Positions 1 through 9,744 of a stretch of 64,000 nucleotides of DNA are shown piece by piece (position 1 is the stretch's first letter; each line of letters starts with the position of its first letter). The notes under the pieces were generated by a model. That model was not told the DNA's origin. It searched no databases and saw only the letters and a list, made by a program, of their open reading frames with translations. Source of the stretch: Marchantia polymorpha subsp. ruderalis (taxonomy: Eukaryota; Streptophyta; Marchantiopsida; Marchantiales; Marchantiaceae); NCBI GenBank assembly GCA_037833965.1, contig AP031356.1:4858501-4922500 (forward strand), given 5' to 3'. The translations under genes and the position numbers were made by a program.

Positions 1-975
1 AAAGGTTGCAAAAGATGCAGCTTCACGTAGAAGTGACCACGCATAATCATGTATTGTTGACAGATCTAGAGAAATTGTATGCAATTATAGCTCAATATCA
101 TTGTCAAAACGGCTACAATATGAACAAGATCAATTTTATTTTTTTTGCCTATTATAAATATCTAGCCTTCTTATGTCAAACAAAGACATATCAACAATTA
201 GAAATATAAAAAAAATCAATTATTGAGTTTTTCTTATTGTATGTGCTAACATTGTGAAAACTCTTGAAATATCTTGCCATTGATTAGTAAATCAAAAGCA
301 TCAGCATGTACTAAAATTGCCAATGGCTTATTCCATATCTCAATCAACTGAAAGTTTGGATGAATGTTAAAACATGTTAGAAGTGGTTCAACAAAGTGGT
401 TTTTTCAAAATTAAAAAAATAAACAAGACAATGCCTTTTGTTGTGCAAATTGCACAAATTAGAAACACCACTGCAATATGAGTATAGTTGCAATCCCAAA
501 AAAGATGTTCAAATATATTAATATCAAGAATATGTTTGATTTCTATAAACAAGATGAGGAGACAAAAATTCAATTAAGATGGGAAGGATATAGATTGTGA
601 TGTGATGCTAGTTGATTGAGTACAAAAATTCAACTCATTTGCTCAATTTTGCAAGTTATGTCAAAAAAATTTGGCAATCCTTGTCACTAAGCTCTATCAA
701 AAATGCATTTGTGAAAGCAAAAATAATGACAAGTGAAGTTGAAACAGTAAACAAGATGAAGGATTTAATGACAGAAGTTACACAAGCTATTGAAGCTTTA
801 AATCTTTCTGTTGGACAAGAAGAGTTAAATTTTTTTTTTCATGTGGATAATGAAAACAATGAAATATTTGCAACCAAAATTTAAACTACGTTGAAGAAAT
901 TTTGAAAACTATGAAAATCTCTGAAGAAAATTTGGATGATGAAAATGATGATTTTCTTAACTCTCAAGATTAAGA
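1..975 (+). pseudogene. Relic of a pogo/Tigger-like (Tc1/mariner, CENP-B-type) DDE transposase
   Basis: Conceptual translation across several frames follows the order of a pogo-family transposase. Near 110-190 the peptide GYNMNKINFIFFAYYKYLAF corresponds to the family segment around NMDETGLF, and the catalytic Asp position reads Asn. At about 285-360, LVNQKHQHVLKLPMAYS resembles the GKSKNPRCFK...LPV.Y block. At 612-884 the open frame contains WQSLSLSSIKNAFVKAKI, which resembles the W.sVs..TI.NCFrKAGi block near the family C-terminus, followed by an acidic tail. Stops and frameshifts break the frame (for example at 207 and 884), so no functional enzyme is encoded. The element starts before the window, and terminal inverted repeats were not identified. 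The assignment rests on motif recall rather than an alignment. Confidence 0.5.
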
Positions 976-1110
976 TTTGAATTTTGCGTTGTATGTAAGG
1001 AATTTGAGTCACTTTATAAGCAGATTGTTGATATAGAGTATCAATTGCTCTTAAAGGCGAACAAAAAATTTGATGATCTTAGACGATTGGTGCAATCGTT
1101 TTATAGCAAG

Positions 1111-1158
1111 CTTCAAGGTGTTACTTCAAGGTGTTGCCTTCAAAGTAACACCTTGAAG
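1111..1158. repeat. Perfect 16-bp inverted repeat with 16-nt loop
   Basis: Arms 1111-1126 and 1143-1158 are exact reverse complements (core TTCAAGGTGTTACTT). The loop holds a further partial copy of the arm (CAAGGTGTTGCCTTC), so the site looks like a local duplication plus inversion. It lies just downstream of the transposase relic. Confidence 0.85.
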
Positions 1159-1880
1159 GCAATAACCTTTAAAACTTGTGCCAAATGACTATTCATGACA
1201 TGTCGTTTTAAATAAACTTGATACTTGTTTTTGGGGAAAAGTAATGCATACTCATCCCGGGTGTGTAGTTAACTGGGAGGTTGATGTAATCATTCAATTT
1301 TTTGTACTTGAATAAAAATATGGCTAACAGAATTCTATTGATTGAAAGAAATTTCATAAACGATATTTGTATCATTCAAAGTAATTTATTCTTATATTAA
1401 CGTAATACCAACATTGTTGTGGTTATTTGGCAGCCGCAGTACGTTTATGTAAAATATTATGTGATCATTGGAAACATTTAGATATCTTCAGCGTTCGATG
1501 TCACTCGATATACGACTTGATCTAGTATTTTAAATAACTCTGATATTATGTATGCTTTGTTTCAATGATAGTATAATTTTACTCTAAACCCCTGACTTTT
1601 ACACTGAAGTTATAACTCACGATATCGATCTATTTTTTCTCATATTGTTATGCCTTCAAACCAAAGTACAAGGGAAATTCTTGTAAAAGCAGATCGATGA
1701 GCTCGCGATCAACGAAGCATGTAGAGGCCCAAATACTTCTTACCAAACAACAAGTGACAACAGTTGAAAGCTAACAGTCACCATCATAAGCTACCAGAAG
1801 AGAAGTAAGAACGAAATGAGAATTATTAAAGCCGTAGGAATGGCGAATGTACAGTTCGAGACTCCCTATCGGACTTTGTA
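1159..1880. other. AT-rich stretch, no gene seen
   Basis: No open frame of note and no recognisable motif. It separates the transposase relic from the GC-rich island that follows. Confidence 0.6.
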
Positions 1881-2790
1881 TTATTTATGCACGTATCATG
1901 TACAGTCTCCTAGTCACACCTATGCACGTACTGCGTGGGGGGCCAAGACTCTGGATCGAGCGCAATGACGACTGACCGCGGGGCGGAAAATACGAGCCGA
2001 TCCGCAGTAAACAAATCCGACCGGAATGAGTACTGTACCGAGTAGACCGAATCTTTGACGTGGTTGGCAAACGACTGGTACAGTGTCCGTCACGAGTCCG
2101 AGCGAGAGCGCGCAGCATCGCCTCGGGGCGCATTCACTTTTGGCTCCTTCGCTGCCGGCAAATGATCCGCGCGCGACGGAACGTTCAGCGCCAGCGGAGG
2201 CGCGCCCCGAGCCGTTGTCAAGGAGCCAGCCGGACAGAGTCTAAATCACGAAACCAAGATTCAAGAAGTGCAAATGCAAATGAACGTCGGGAATGTGAAC
2301 GAAAGGCCCGTGGACACGCACACGCGAGCAGAAATGTCGAGCTCCAATTGGGCGAAGAAGATGCAGAATTGAGGCCGCCGACAGGGAGAGATCGCGAGAG
2401 GGAGAGGGGGAGAGCCTGAAAGACGAAGGTCGTGGGCGATGGGGAGCTGTGTGCGTGCGTGGGTGTGACACTGAGAGTGAGTGTGGGTGTCTCGTACACT
2501 TGATAGATTTCGGAGGGGAGATCTAATGGGGGCAAAAGTGCGGAATTGGATAGGGGGATACATCCAATCGGAGTGGGAACTTCGTTTGGGTCAAAACCCA
2601 CTCGAGTCCAATGTCTGGTTCAATGGAATTCGTCTCATTGGACGCAAAGACGTGGTTCAAACCTCACCTTCGTCTCGCGTGGGGGGTGTCACTTCTGGGG
2701 CTTGCGGGGTCCGCTGTTCCTCTTTTGCGCAACATGGTCAGACTGACAGAGGGACAATGTACGTGAGTATGTCAAGAGTGCAATTATGAA
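1880..2790. promoter_or_regulatory. GC-rich island with GA/CT tract, possible promoter or 5' leader
   Basis: Base composition shifts sharply from AT-rich to GC- and CpG-rich. Around 2385-2420 there is a purine-rich GAGAGAGGGAGAGGGGGAG tract, which reads as a CT-rich patch on the minus strand; such patches are common in plant core promoters and leaders. Open frames overlap on both strands (for example 2060-2419 plus and 2218-2601 minus), as expected from GC-rich DNA with few stop codons, and none resembles a known protein. Direction of any transcription is unknown. Confidence 0.3.
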
Positions 2791-4050
2791 TGAATATAAA
2801 GCATGAGTGAAGATGAGCCTGGATGGAGAGAAGAGAGAGAAAACCAAGGATCGAGAACAGCGATGTATTCCAGCCTTTGTAGATCCATATGCTGGAGGCT
2901 ACTAAGCACCAATTTTAGTTTTCCGTATGAGTCACTCTTCCTTTTCTTTGTGTTTAATTCGTGACCTGTGTCCAAAGACGACTTCAGGTCGGCTCCAGGG
3001 GAACTTTTTGGATTGTGTATCGAAGTTTTTTCATTTCTTTGTGCGTTCTGAGAAAAAGTACAAACATCTCGTTGAAACCATGGCAAATTTTGCCATTCAG
3101 GACAAATTTGGTCAGTCGCGTCAACCTGTCTTTTTTGTAGCCTTTGAATTTTACAAGAGGTAGCCCGTGACTTTAGCACACCCACAATTTCTCTCTATAC
3201 GAGAGAGAGAAAGAGAGAACAAGTCCTAGCCCAATCCCAATAACTAACAGAAAGAATCTTGCGAAACGGAATTTTGAATCTTTTCAACTGCTGCCAGATT
3301 GGATTGGCTGTGTCTATTCTCAGATGGATAGGATTTTTCCAAATTGAAGCTTGTCCAAAGAAGGTGGATCATGTGATGACCAGGACACTGATTTGTATCT
3401 ACAGCTGAAAGGTTTTTTGAGTCAAGGTGAAGGTGCTAGAGCACATGCTAAAAGTTAACTAGAGTAGGTCACCAAACTTCAATCAATAATGAAGTCATCC
3501 CAACTCGGTATCAACTTCATTCTGCCCTTACCTCGACTATTGAGTTCATAATGTTATCAATTTGAGGCTGCTAATTTGATAACTTTAGCTAGATCGGCTA
3601 GTCTTATCTAGATTATACACTTTTTCCTCTGCAGTAGAAGACTCTTTCAAGTCTGATGGCTGCTACCTATATAGCCGACCTAGAACATGTGTTCGGCCGG
3701 GTCGGATGAAGCAGGGGTGGGAATGATTGGTCTATGTGATTCGCTTGTTTAGAATTCGCGGTCCCCTGTCAAATTCGACGGCCACAACAAGCCAATGAGG
3801 CTAGATAGAGTACTAGATAGCTGCAAGTGCCGAATAGTGAACGCGTTCAAATGAAAACAAGGACCTTGGGACTAGATAAATCGTGCAATCAAGGGAGGAA
3901 GAATTTCAAGTGCTTTGAGTCTTCGATCTCGTGGTGTCAGACGAGTCAAATGGCCATCTCTCCAGTGGGCCTGGGGTTTCTCTAAATTGGTACGTTGACA
4001 AAGCGGTGTAGGGGACTACACTCGCGATGACTCGAGTCCTGAAAGGTTCA

Positions 4051-4078
4051 ATGAAGGAAACTTTGGGGTTTCCTTCAT
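4051..4078. repeat. 11-bp perfect inverted repeat
   Basis: ATGAAGGAAAC at 4051-4061 is exactly complementary to GTTTCCTTCAT at 4068-4078, with a 6-nt loop. No T-run follows and no gene abuts it, so there is no reason to call it a terminator. Confidence 0.8.
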
Positions 4079-4764
4079 GGGGACGCTACTGTGATACACT
4101 AGTCTTGAAACGGGAACAGCAGTTGCGGTCCACGGTGTGTCTTCTGAAGATAGAGGTGATGTGGATCTGACAGCTCGAAAGTTGAATGTGCTTCTGAAAG
4201 GTAGAGAGAGACAGTTGAGGAGCTCGCACTTTCCAGAGAATAATTTTCTGTTTTCAACGCAAAGTCTGGATGCCTTTCGGACTCCTTGAGGCTATTGTAA
4301 CCCGATGTGAAGCTCAGCAAGCCACTGGATATTTTCAGTACTTGCAGTTTGAATGAAGACGTTCGACTTCTGGTGTAGTAGATAGTTCTTCAAAGCGACT
4401 GTATAATATGACTTTTTGGGAAAACGTATGACAAAGAAAGTGGTGTCTGACTGTCCTCTGCAACTTAATTTCCGTATAAAGGTAAACTCTAGAGTGGTAG
4501 AAATTAGTAGAGTTCATGGCCTTCTTCGACGATTGGCTGGGCAGTATGCGCTTGCAGAAGTGGTTCGGAAACTAGCAGATTCGTCAACAACGCTAGCTTC
4601 GCACCCGGTTCAAACATCTCATAGAAATATGGCCAAAATGCTAGTAGACGAGACTGAGTCTTTTCCCGCAGAACTATGTCTGCTCGCCTGCGAAATCGTG
4701 CTTTTATGGAATTTGTTCGTTACGTAGCAGATTTTGGCTCCAATGGGTGGATGGGCTCGAAAGA

Positions 4765-4857
4765 TCTGAGGTGAGTCTTCTCCACCTGTTCTGTACTAAA
4801 TGTTGACTGCTGTAACGCAGTACGATTGGTACGGATCATGTGGAGACTCACCTCAGA
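4765..4857. repeat. Hairpin-forming inverted repeat, 18-21 bp arms
   Basis: Arm 4765-4785 pairs with 4840-4857 (TCTGAGGTGAGTCT...CCAC against GTGGAGACTCACCTCAGA). The only interruption is a 3-nt bulge (an extra TCT). The loop is 54 nt. A direct repeat CAGATTTTGG also sits just outside both arms. Confidence 0.75.
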
Positions 4858-6989
4858 TTTTGGTTCAGTGACTGAAACATATACGGCCGAGGCTTCTTCA
4901 ATCGCGAGTTGCGCAACAGGTGCAAGTAGAGTAAATCTCTTTCCTTACTAAGAGATTACAGCTGTCATGTCGTCTTAAGAATGTCGAGTTTGATGCAGTG
5001 GCAGCTTTGCGCCAGTTTCCAGCCAGATGCAGCGAAAACAGGTTTTTCCCTATCTCTGTACTGTATTTCAGCTTCCACTTTCTCTCATGTGCTTCATACG
5101 CTCGTCAAAAGTAAAGGATTTCTCACTTGCGATTAGCAATTAGGGATATAGACGATGCGGAATTTTGCTTCAGTGTGTATTAGCACAAAGGTGTGTTTCT
5201 CGTGAGCTACAGGTGCCATACTGCACGATCTGTATGGTCTGCAATTTTTTGGAACTTCGGAGTTGATCGTAAGTGTTATTTCACTGCACGGCGATTACCC
5301 TCAAGGACCATGGCCGAATTCCTCGTCGGACAGACGGACCTAGTGAGTCCAAACACGTAACTCGTATGAGAGAGTTCCTTACGAGTTGATAATGTTGAGT
5401 TACAGAAGTCTTTCAGTACCTCTGCGGACTCCATGTGCACGGGATGTAGACGTTGCGTCGGTCGATAAAGGTCCAGAGACTTACGTGAAATATCAACAGA
5501 AGTCACCAATCCACGACTCGAGAACTCACAAGTTTGCATCATCTCTATACCTCATCGCTGATCAGATATCTCCCGTGTCCTACACCGACACTGCTGCAGC
5601 AAAGCCTTTGGATCCTGGAATACAGTACGTGTTTATATCTCCAATGTAAGCAATGCAGACATTTCTTCAAGAATCTCGTATTTCGTCTTCGCATCTCAAA
5701 GGATGAGTTCAGGCCATTCGAGTTGTGGAAGGTTCATTCAAATAAAATTTGTCTTTGCTGACTGACAGTTTTATTGTCTTCTATGCTGCAACACAGAATT
5801 TCTTATAAACCTGGAGCAATTTCCACCGCCAAATCAGTGGAGATATAACAGTATGTCAATGAAGGTCAGTCATCTCACACAACATATGCTACCATATGAG
5901 TATTCATGAGCAGTTTAAAGAACCAGGCTCAGGTGTACCTTAGCTGATCCAATTGATTTTCTGGATTTTAAAGTCCAAGGTTTCCCTCAGTTTCAATTAG
6001 ACGTGTTCATCCCTGTAGATCCGTTCAGGCAATAAAACTATGAAAATGAAATCTTCAAAGTACGCACCTTACAGCCAATGGAGGAAATAAGGTGCTAGCT
6101 GAGTCACAACTGGTGGAGAAGAACGCTACCGATGGACAGGCTCTTCTCTTTCCAGATACGAGTCTTCATTGTGCTTTGGATATCTTTCAAATGCTCCGGT
6201 GAGGATATTTTCTGTAATAAAATCTATGGAAGGTGATCGACCTCAGCCACTTGCAGAATCTATCACATGTACAAAGTGAGGATGTCAACGGCTAGGGGAT
6301 TCTTGGTCTTTGGAAACGGATAGAGAATCCTCTTTGCGTGGCACGTTCTCTTCATTCGAATTGTTGTTCTGTTGTCTGAGAAATTCTTGTCCTGTAGCTG
6401 TGTCCTATGTCATCATTTACGTGCGCGAGTAAATTTGACTCGTTGACAAGAATCTCAGGAGCAGTTAAAAACGCAATGGAGCACGCTTCTATTGTCTGCC
6501 GCAGGACTAAGTTACTACGAGGCCGATAGAGCTAGTGAAGAGGCACTGTCTAAAGTAACGATCCTTCTGCGACTCACGCAGTCCCCATTGTCCAATTCTG
6601 AGCACTCCAGCTGGGTTCCGGGTCAATTACATCCATGAACAGAAGTAGATACATGCAAAATCTTGTTGTTTTTGTTCATGGAAGGGATGCAAGGCACTTC
6701 TGGTGCAGGAATAACTCTGAAACGTTGTATTGAAAAATGGAAAGACTTCTGTCTGCTGTTAGAACACTGACTCTCAGACAGCAATATCGCACCTCATCAC
6801 GCATCCCTCAGCTCCAAAGAACCAAAAATCGTGTCAGATTGTGTTCTGCCTTGGAAATTGAGCACGATTGTGACTTCAAAGTCTAGCAAGGCAATTCACA
6901 GTCATGTTCGCAATTGAAGACTATCAATAACAAGCGAAGGTGGCCTCTGTACTTGCTGGAATACACAGTGGTCCAATGCGTTCCGTAGG

Positions 6990-7018
6990 GGTATGTGCCA
7001 CCCCATGGCACACATACC
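6990..7018. repeat. Short imperfect palindrome
   Basis: GGTATGTGCCA at 6990-7000 pairs with TGGCACACATACC at 7006-7018 apart from a 2-nt bulge, leaving a 5-nt loop. Confidence 0.7.
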
Positions 7019-7350
7019 ACACTTGTACGAATTGATTACCTGCTCGATTGTCCACAAGCTCTCGGGAGCTGTATGTGCATGCATAGAGAGAGTGATGATG
7101 ATGCTCGCAGTCGGAGCTTAGACTCAGGCTGTGTACAGACTTTGGCCCCGTTGACATCATAGGCTGAGAACCTGCCAATTTACGGGTCCGTTAGCTTCGT
7201 GAAACCTTCCTCGACCTGGGCACTGATTTGAACTGCAATGCCACTGACGCAAGCACTCACTCACGCACTCCTCAAGTTGTCACAAGCAGCCATTTCTGCA
7301 GGAGATGCTCCAGTCACTACTAGAGAACTTGAGAACTTGCCGTCGTGTCA

Positions 7351-7425
7351 CTTCGTGTAGAACGTCACCGTCATAAAGCGCTTCACAAGAGCGAAGTATC
7401 TATGACGGCGATGTTCTACACGAAG
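7351..7425. repeat. 25-bp inverted repeat (two mismatches) with 25-nt loop
   Basis: Arms 7351-7375 and 7401-7425 pair at 23 of 25 positions. Outside them CGTG...CACGTG extends the stem after a small bulge. The transcript of either strand could fold into a stem of about 30 bp. The size is compatible with a small-RNA precursor or a small foldback element. The loop contains a further minor complementarity (CGCT/AGCG). Confidence 0.75.
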
Positions 7426-8152
7426 CACGTGCAATTCGAACGTCCAACTGCAATCATAACCGGGTCCGGTCCCCTGGCCCTGCAGCCTCGAGCACCGCCG
7501 GGCATCGCATCGAAGACAGCAGCGGAGGAAGTTGTGGCGAACATCCAAAGGCATCCAGTGTTCAGTCGCGACCGAGCCAGGAACCAGGAACCAGGAAACA
7601 GGATTCCGAACGGATGAATGGCAGGCAGGCCTGGTGATCTGCGAGTATGCATGCAATTTGCAACACATGTCTCCTCAATTTGTGAGCACAAGTCGCAGAC
7701 AGGCCAGGCCAGGCCACTCGCCGCGGCGCTAGCACTATGATTCGGTTTGTCCGTCTCGGCTGGAGATGGACATCGCGTTCTGATCCAGTCACTCCGCCCA
7801 CCAGAGGGCGCAGGGCGCACAGCGCCCCATGGCCATCATCGGCATTCCGATGCCGGCCCAGGCGCTGTACTCTGGGCACCGGGCCCCTAATTATAGTGGC
7901 CGAGGTGTCCTGCGTCGTTCCTAGCCATTGTCCTCAAACGGGACCAGGCTTTTGCGCACCGCCGACTGATTGGCGACCTTTTCCCTTCGCTCGTAGAAAG
8001 CGGAAGGTTCAGTTCTCCAAGGCTCTCGACCCGTACGACGCTCGATCGACCAATTACGTCGGAACCAGACTGCGGGCTCTGGCTTCCGAGCCCAAGGGTT
8101 GGACGTTGGAGGTTGGACGCTGGCAGGCCGGCCATCCGAAAGAAAAAGCAGC

Positions 8153-8311
8153 ATGGCGCTTTTCGTCTTTGCCTTTCAATGCTCACCGAATTCGCCGTTT
8201 TTCAGGCTCCTCTCCCTCCTCCTCATCCCTTCTTTTGGATGCAGCGCGTCAGAAACAGCACATTCTTCTGGCATTGTTGGCTCCGTAGCTTCTTTAGTTC
8301 AATCAGCTTGA
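8153..8311 (+). CDS. Possible small secreted peptide, 52 aa (unrecognised)
   Basis: Starting at the ATG at 8153 (context AGCATGGC, acceptable for a plant), the frame encodes 52 residues. After a short polar stretch comes a hydrophobic segment, FFRLLSLLLIPSFGCSAS, ending in small residues that would suit signal-peptide cleavage. No domain is recognised and only two cysteines occur. A longer frame opens upstream at 8099. It lies in a GC-rich island where chance open frames are frequent, so this is a weak candidate. Confidence 0.12.
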   Translation: MALFVFAFQCSPNSPFFRLLSLLLIPSFGCSASETAHSSGIVGSVASLVQSA

Positions 8312-8440
8312 TTACGAGTGGAGGTGTCTGCATCATTTCTGCACATATGCCTGCAATAGAAGGTTTCATAAAACCAGAGAGAGTTGGGTGGCTTACTTTC
8401 TTTCTTCTTGTTCGCTCGGTTCTTTCTCTTCTCAAGTAAG

Positions 8441-9262
8441 TCAATGCAGAAGTTCGCTTGAGAGCCAAACTTTCGGCTGCGACTTATCAAACATTGTCAC
8501 ATGTAAAGGCAGTTTCAGCTTCTCATCATTTGCCATGTCCGTCGTGCCTACCATGTGCTCGGAGGATTTCTCATGAGACAAATCGTTCTCACCTTTTTCT
8601 AGAGTTCACTCACGAGCCGTGTAAGTGTGACATTAGGAGAGATAGTGTACGCTCAACGCCATTTTCAAAATTTTAAGAAACTGCGTGTCTAATTTTTAAA
8701 ACTTTTTGCTTTTCCATCTGCCGGATAGTAAACTTATCCTCAGTTCAACGGTTTGATCACATACTTTGTGGGTAACGGTTTTTTTTAAATCTCGGTTGAT
8801 ATGGTTCAGAGATAGTTTTTAGAAAATTATATCACTGAGGTTGTGAGGCTTTCTTGGAGTAAATCACAGTTTGTACACATCAAGCTGAGTTATTTTACCT
8901 CTTTTGTCCGTGTATAATATTCACCGTTTTAGTTTGTTGCATTGGCTAGTGGCCAGAGTAGACTTTAACGACTGACCTGAAGCAATAAATAATTATACCA
9001 CTTAGTAGAAGAACTGGAGTGTGTCTACAATTTCTAAGGGGAAAGAGAGATTCGGAGGGGAGATTCGAATCAGAGAAAGGGAAGTTGAGGGCTAATTCAA
9101 GGGCAGATCGGACACTTAGTCACATCGGTTGAGTATGTTTGTGGTCTATTATTCACCGATGGGCCCAAATGGTGTTGAAGCACAATTGTCTTCATAGGAC
9201 TTGAAGTTACATAGAGAATCTGAGGGACATTACAAATTACTTTACTACTTGGAGTAATATGA
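8441..9262. other. 3' flank of the zinc-finger gene, no coding sequence seen
   Basis: Intermediate to AT-rich sequence downstream (minus strand) of the zinc-finger stop codon. It probably includes the 3' untranslated region and polyadenylation site, but I could not fix a poly(A) signal. Confidence 0.45.
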
Positions 9263-9744
9263 TCAGGACAGACAAGGGAAACACTTTTTCATCCCCAAGG
9301 CACCGACCTCATCATCTGAAGAAGCATCACTCGAAGAGCCTCCTTTGGACGAAACCTTCTGTATCTTAGGGCCCTTCTTGCAAACCTTCTTGTGATTTCT
9401 CCTGTGCTTGGCGCTGGGATGAGCGTTTGGGTACGTCCACCCACATTGCTGGCAAACCCAGATGTCAGTGGGATCATGAGGTGCCTTCGGGACACCGGCA
9501 GGTACAGTCTTCAGCTCTCCCTGTTCCCCAGCTTCCGGTTTACTGCTCCTTTCGGCAGTGGTCCCTACACTTTCTTTGGCTGAAGGTTCACTCTGTACAG
9601 GAGGATCAACCTTTGGCGCCTCAACTTCAACAACTTCAACAACCTTGTCACGGGAGTGTGCACCGAGCAGCGGCATAAACTCCCTTTCTCTCACGACAGG
9701 TGTCTCCACAGGTGCATTTTCCAATGCTGCAGAAGGAGTCTTAC
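9263..9744 (-). CDS. Zinc-finger gene, terminal exon (finger 8 and C-terminus)
   Basis: The acceptor is TATTCTTGGGCAG with a good pyrimidine tract; the exon opens in phase 1 (GT AAG ACT) and ends at a TGA at 9263-9265. Unlike the other exons, the finger lies near the end of the exon and is preceded by a Val/Glu/Pro-rich linker, so the architecture is linker-finger-tail. The finger has C-QQ-C-GWTYPN and the AKHRRNHKK block; its CPG is replaced by CKKGPKIQK. The tail has a SSDASSDDE patch and ends KKCFPCLS, where two cysteines next to lysines could be lipidated, although no CaaX box is present. Confidence 0.75.

Larger units (their letters stand above)
2791..7340. other. Unassigned unique-looking DNA with several hairpins
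   Basis: Intermediate GC content. Only short open frames occur (for example 4416-4727 plus, 103 codons), none with a recognised domain, signal peptide or splice-supported continuation. The distinctive content is a set of local inverted repeats annotated separately (4051-4078, 4765-4857, 6990-7018). Confidence 0.5.
7341..8440. promoter_or_regulatory. GC-rich island, possible promoter or leader region
   Basis: A second GC- and CpG-rich block with open frames on both strands and no recognisable protein. It contains a long hairpin at 7351-7425 and a pyrimidine-rich stretch near 8208-8232 (CTCCTCTCCCTCCTCCTCAT) typical of plant leaders. It lies about 0.9 kb beyond the 3' end of the zinc-finger gene, so it could serve an unannotated plus-strand transcript. 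Function is inferred from composition only. Confidence 0.25.

Noticed and set aside
2060..2601. Overlapping open frames of up to 127 codons on both strands
   Set aside because: They sit in a GC- and CpG-rich island with GA repeats; peptides are Arg/Ser-rich composition artefacts and match nothing known.
4051..4078. Hairpin as a transcription terminator
   Set aside because: Eukaryotic context, no adjacent gene and no T-run.
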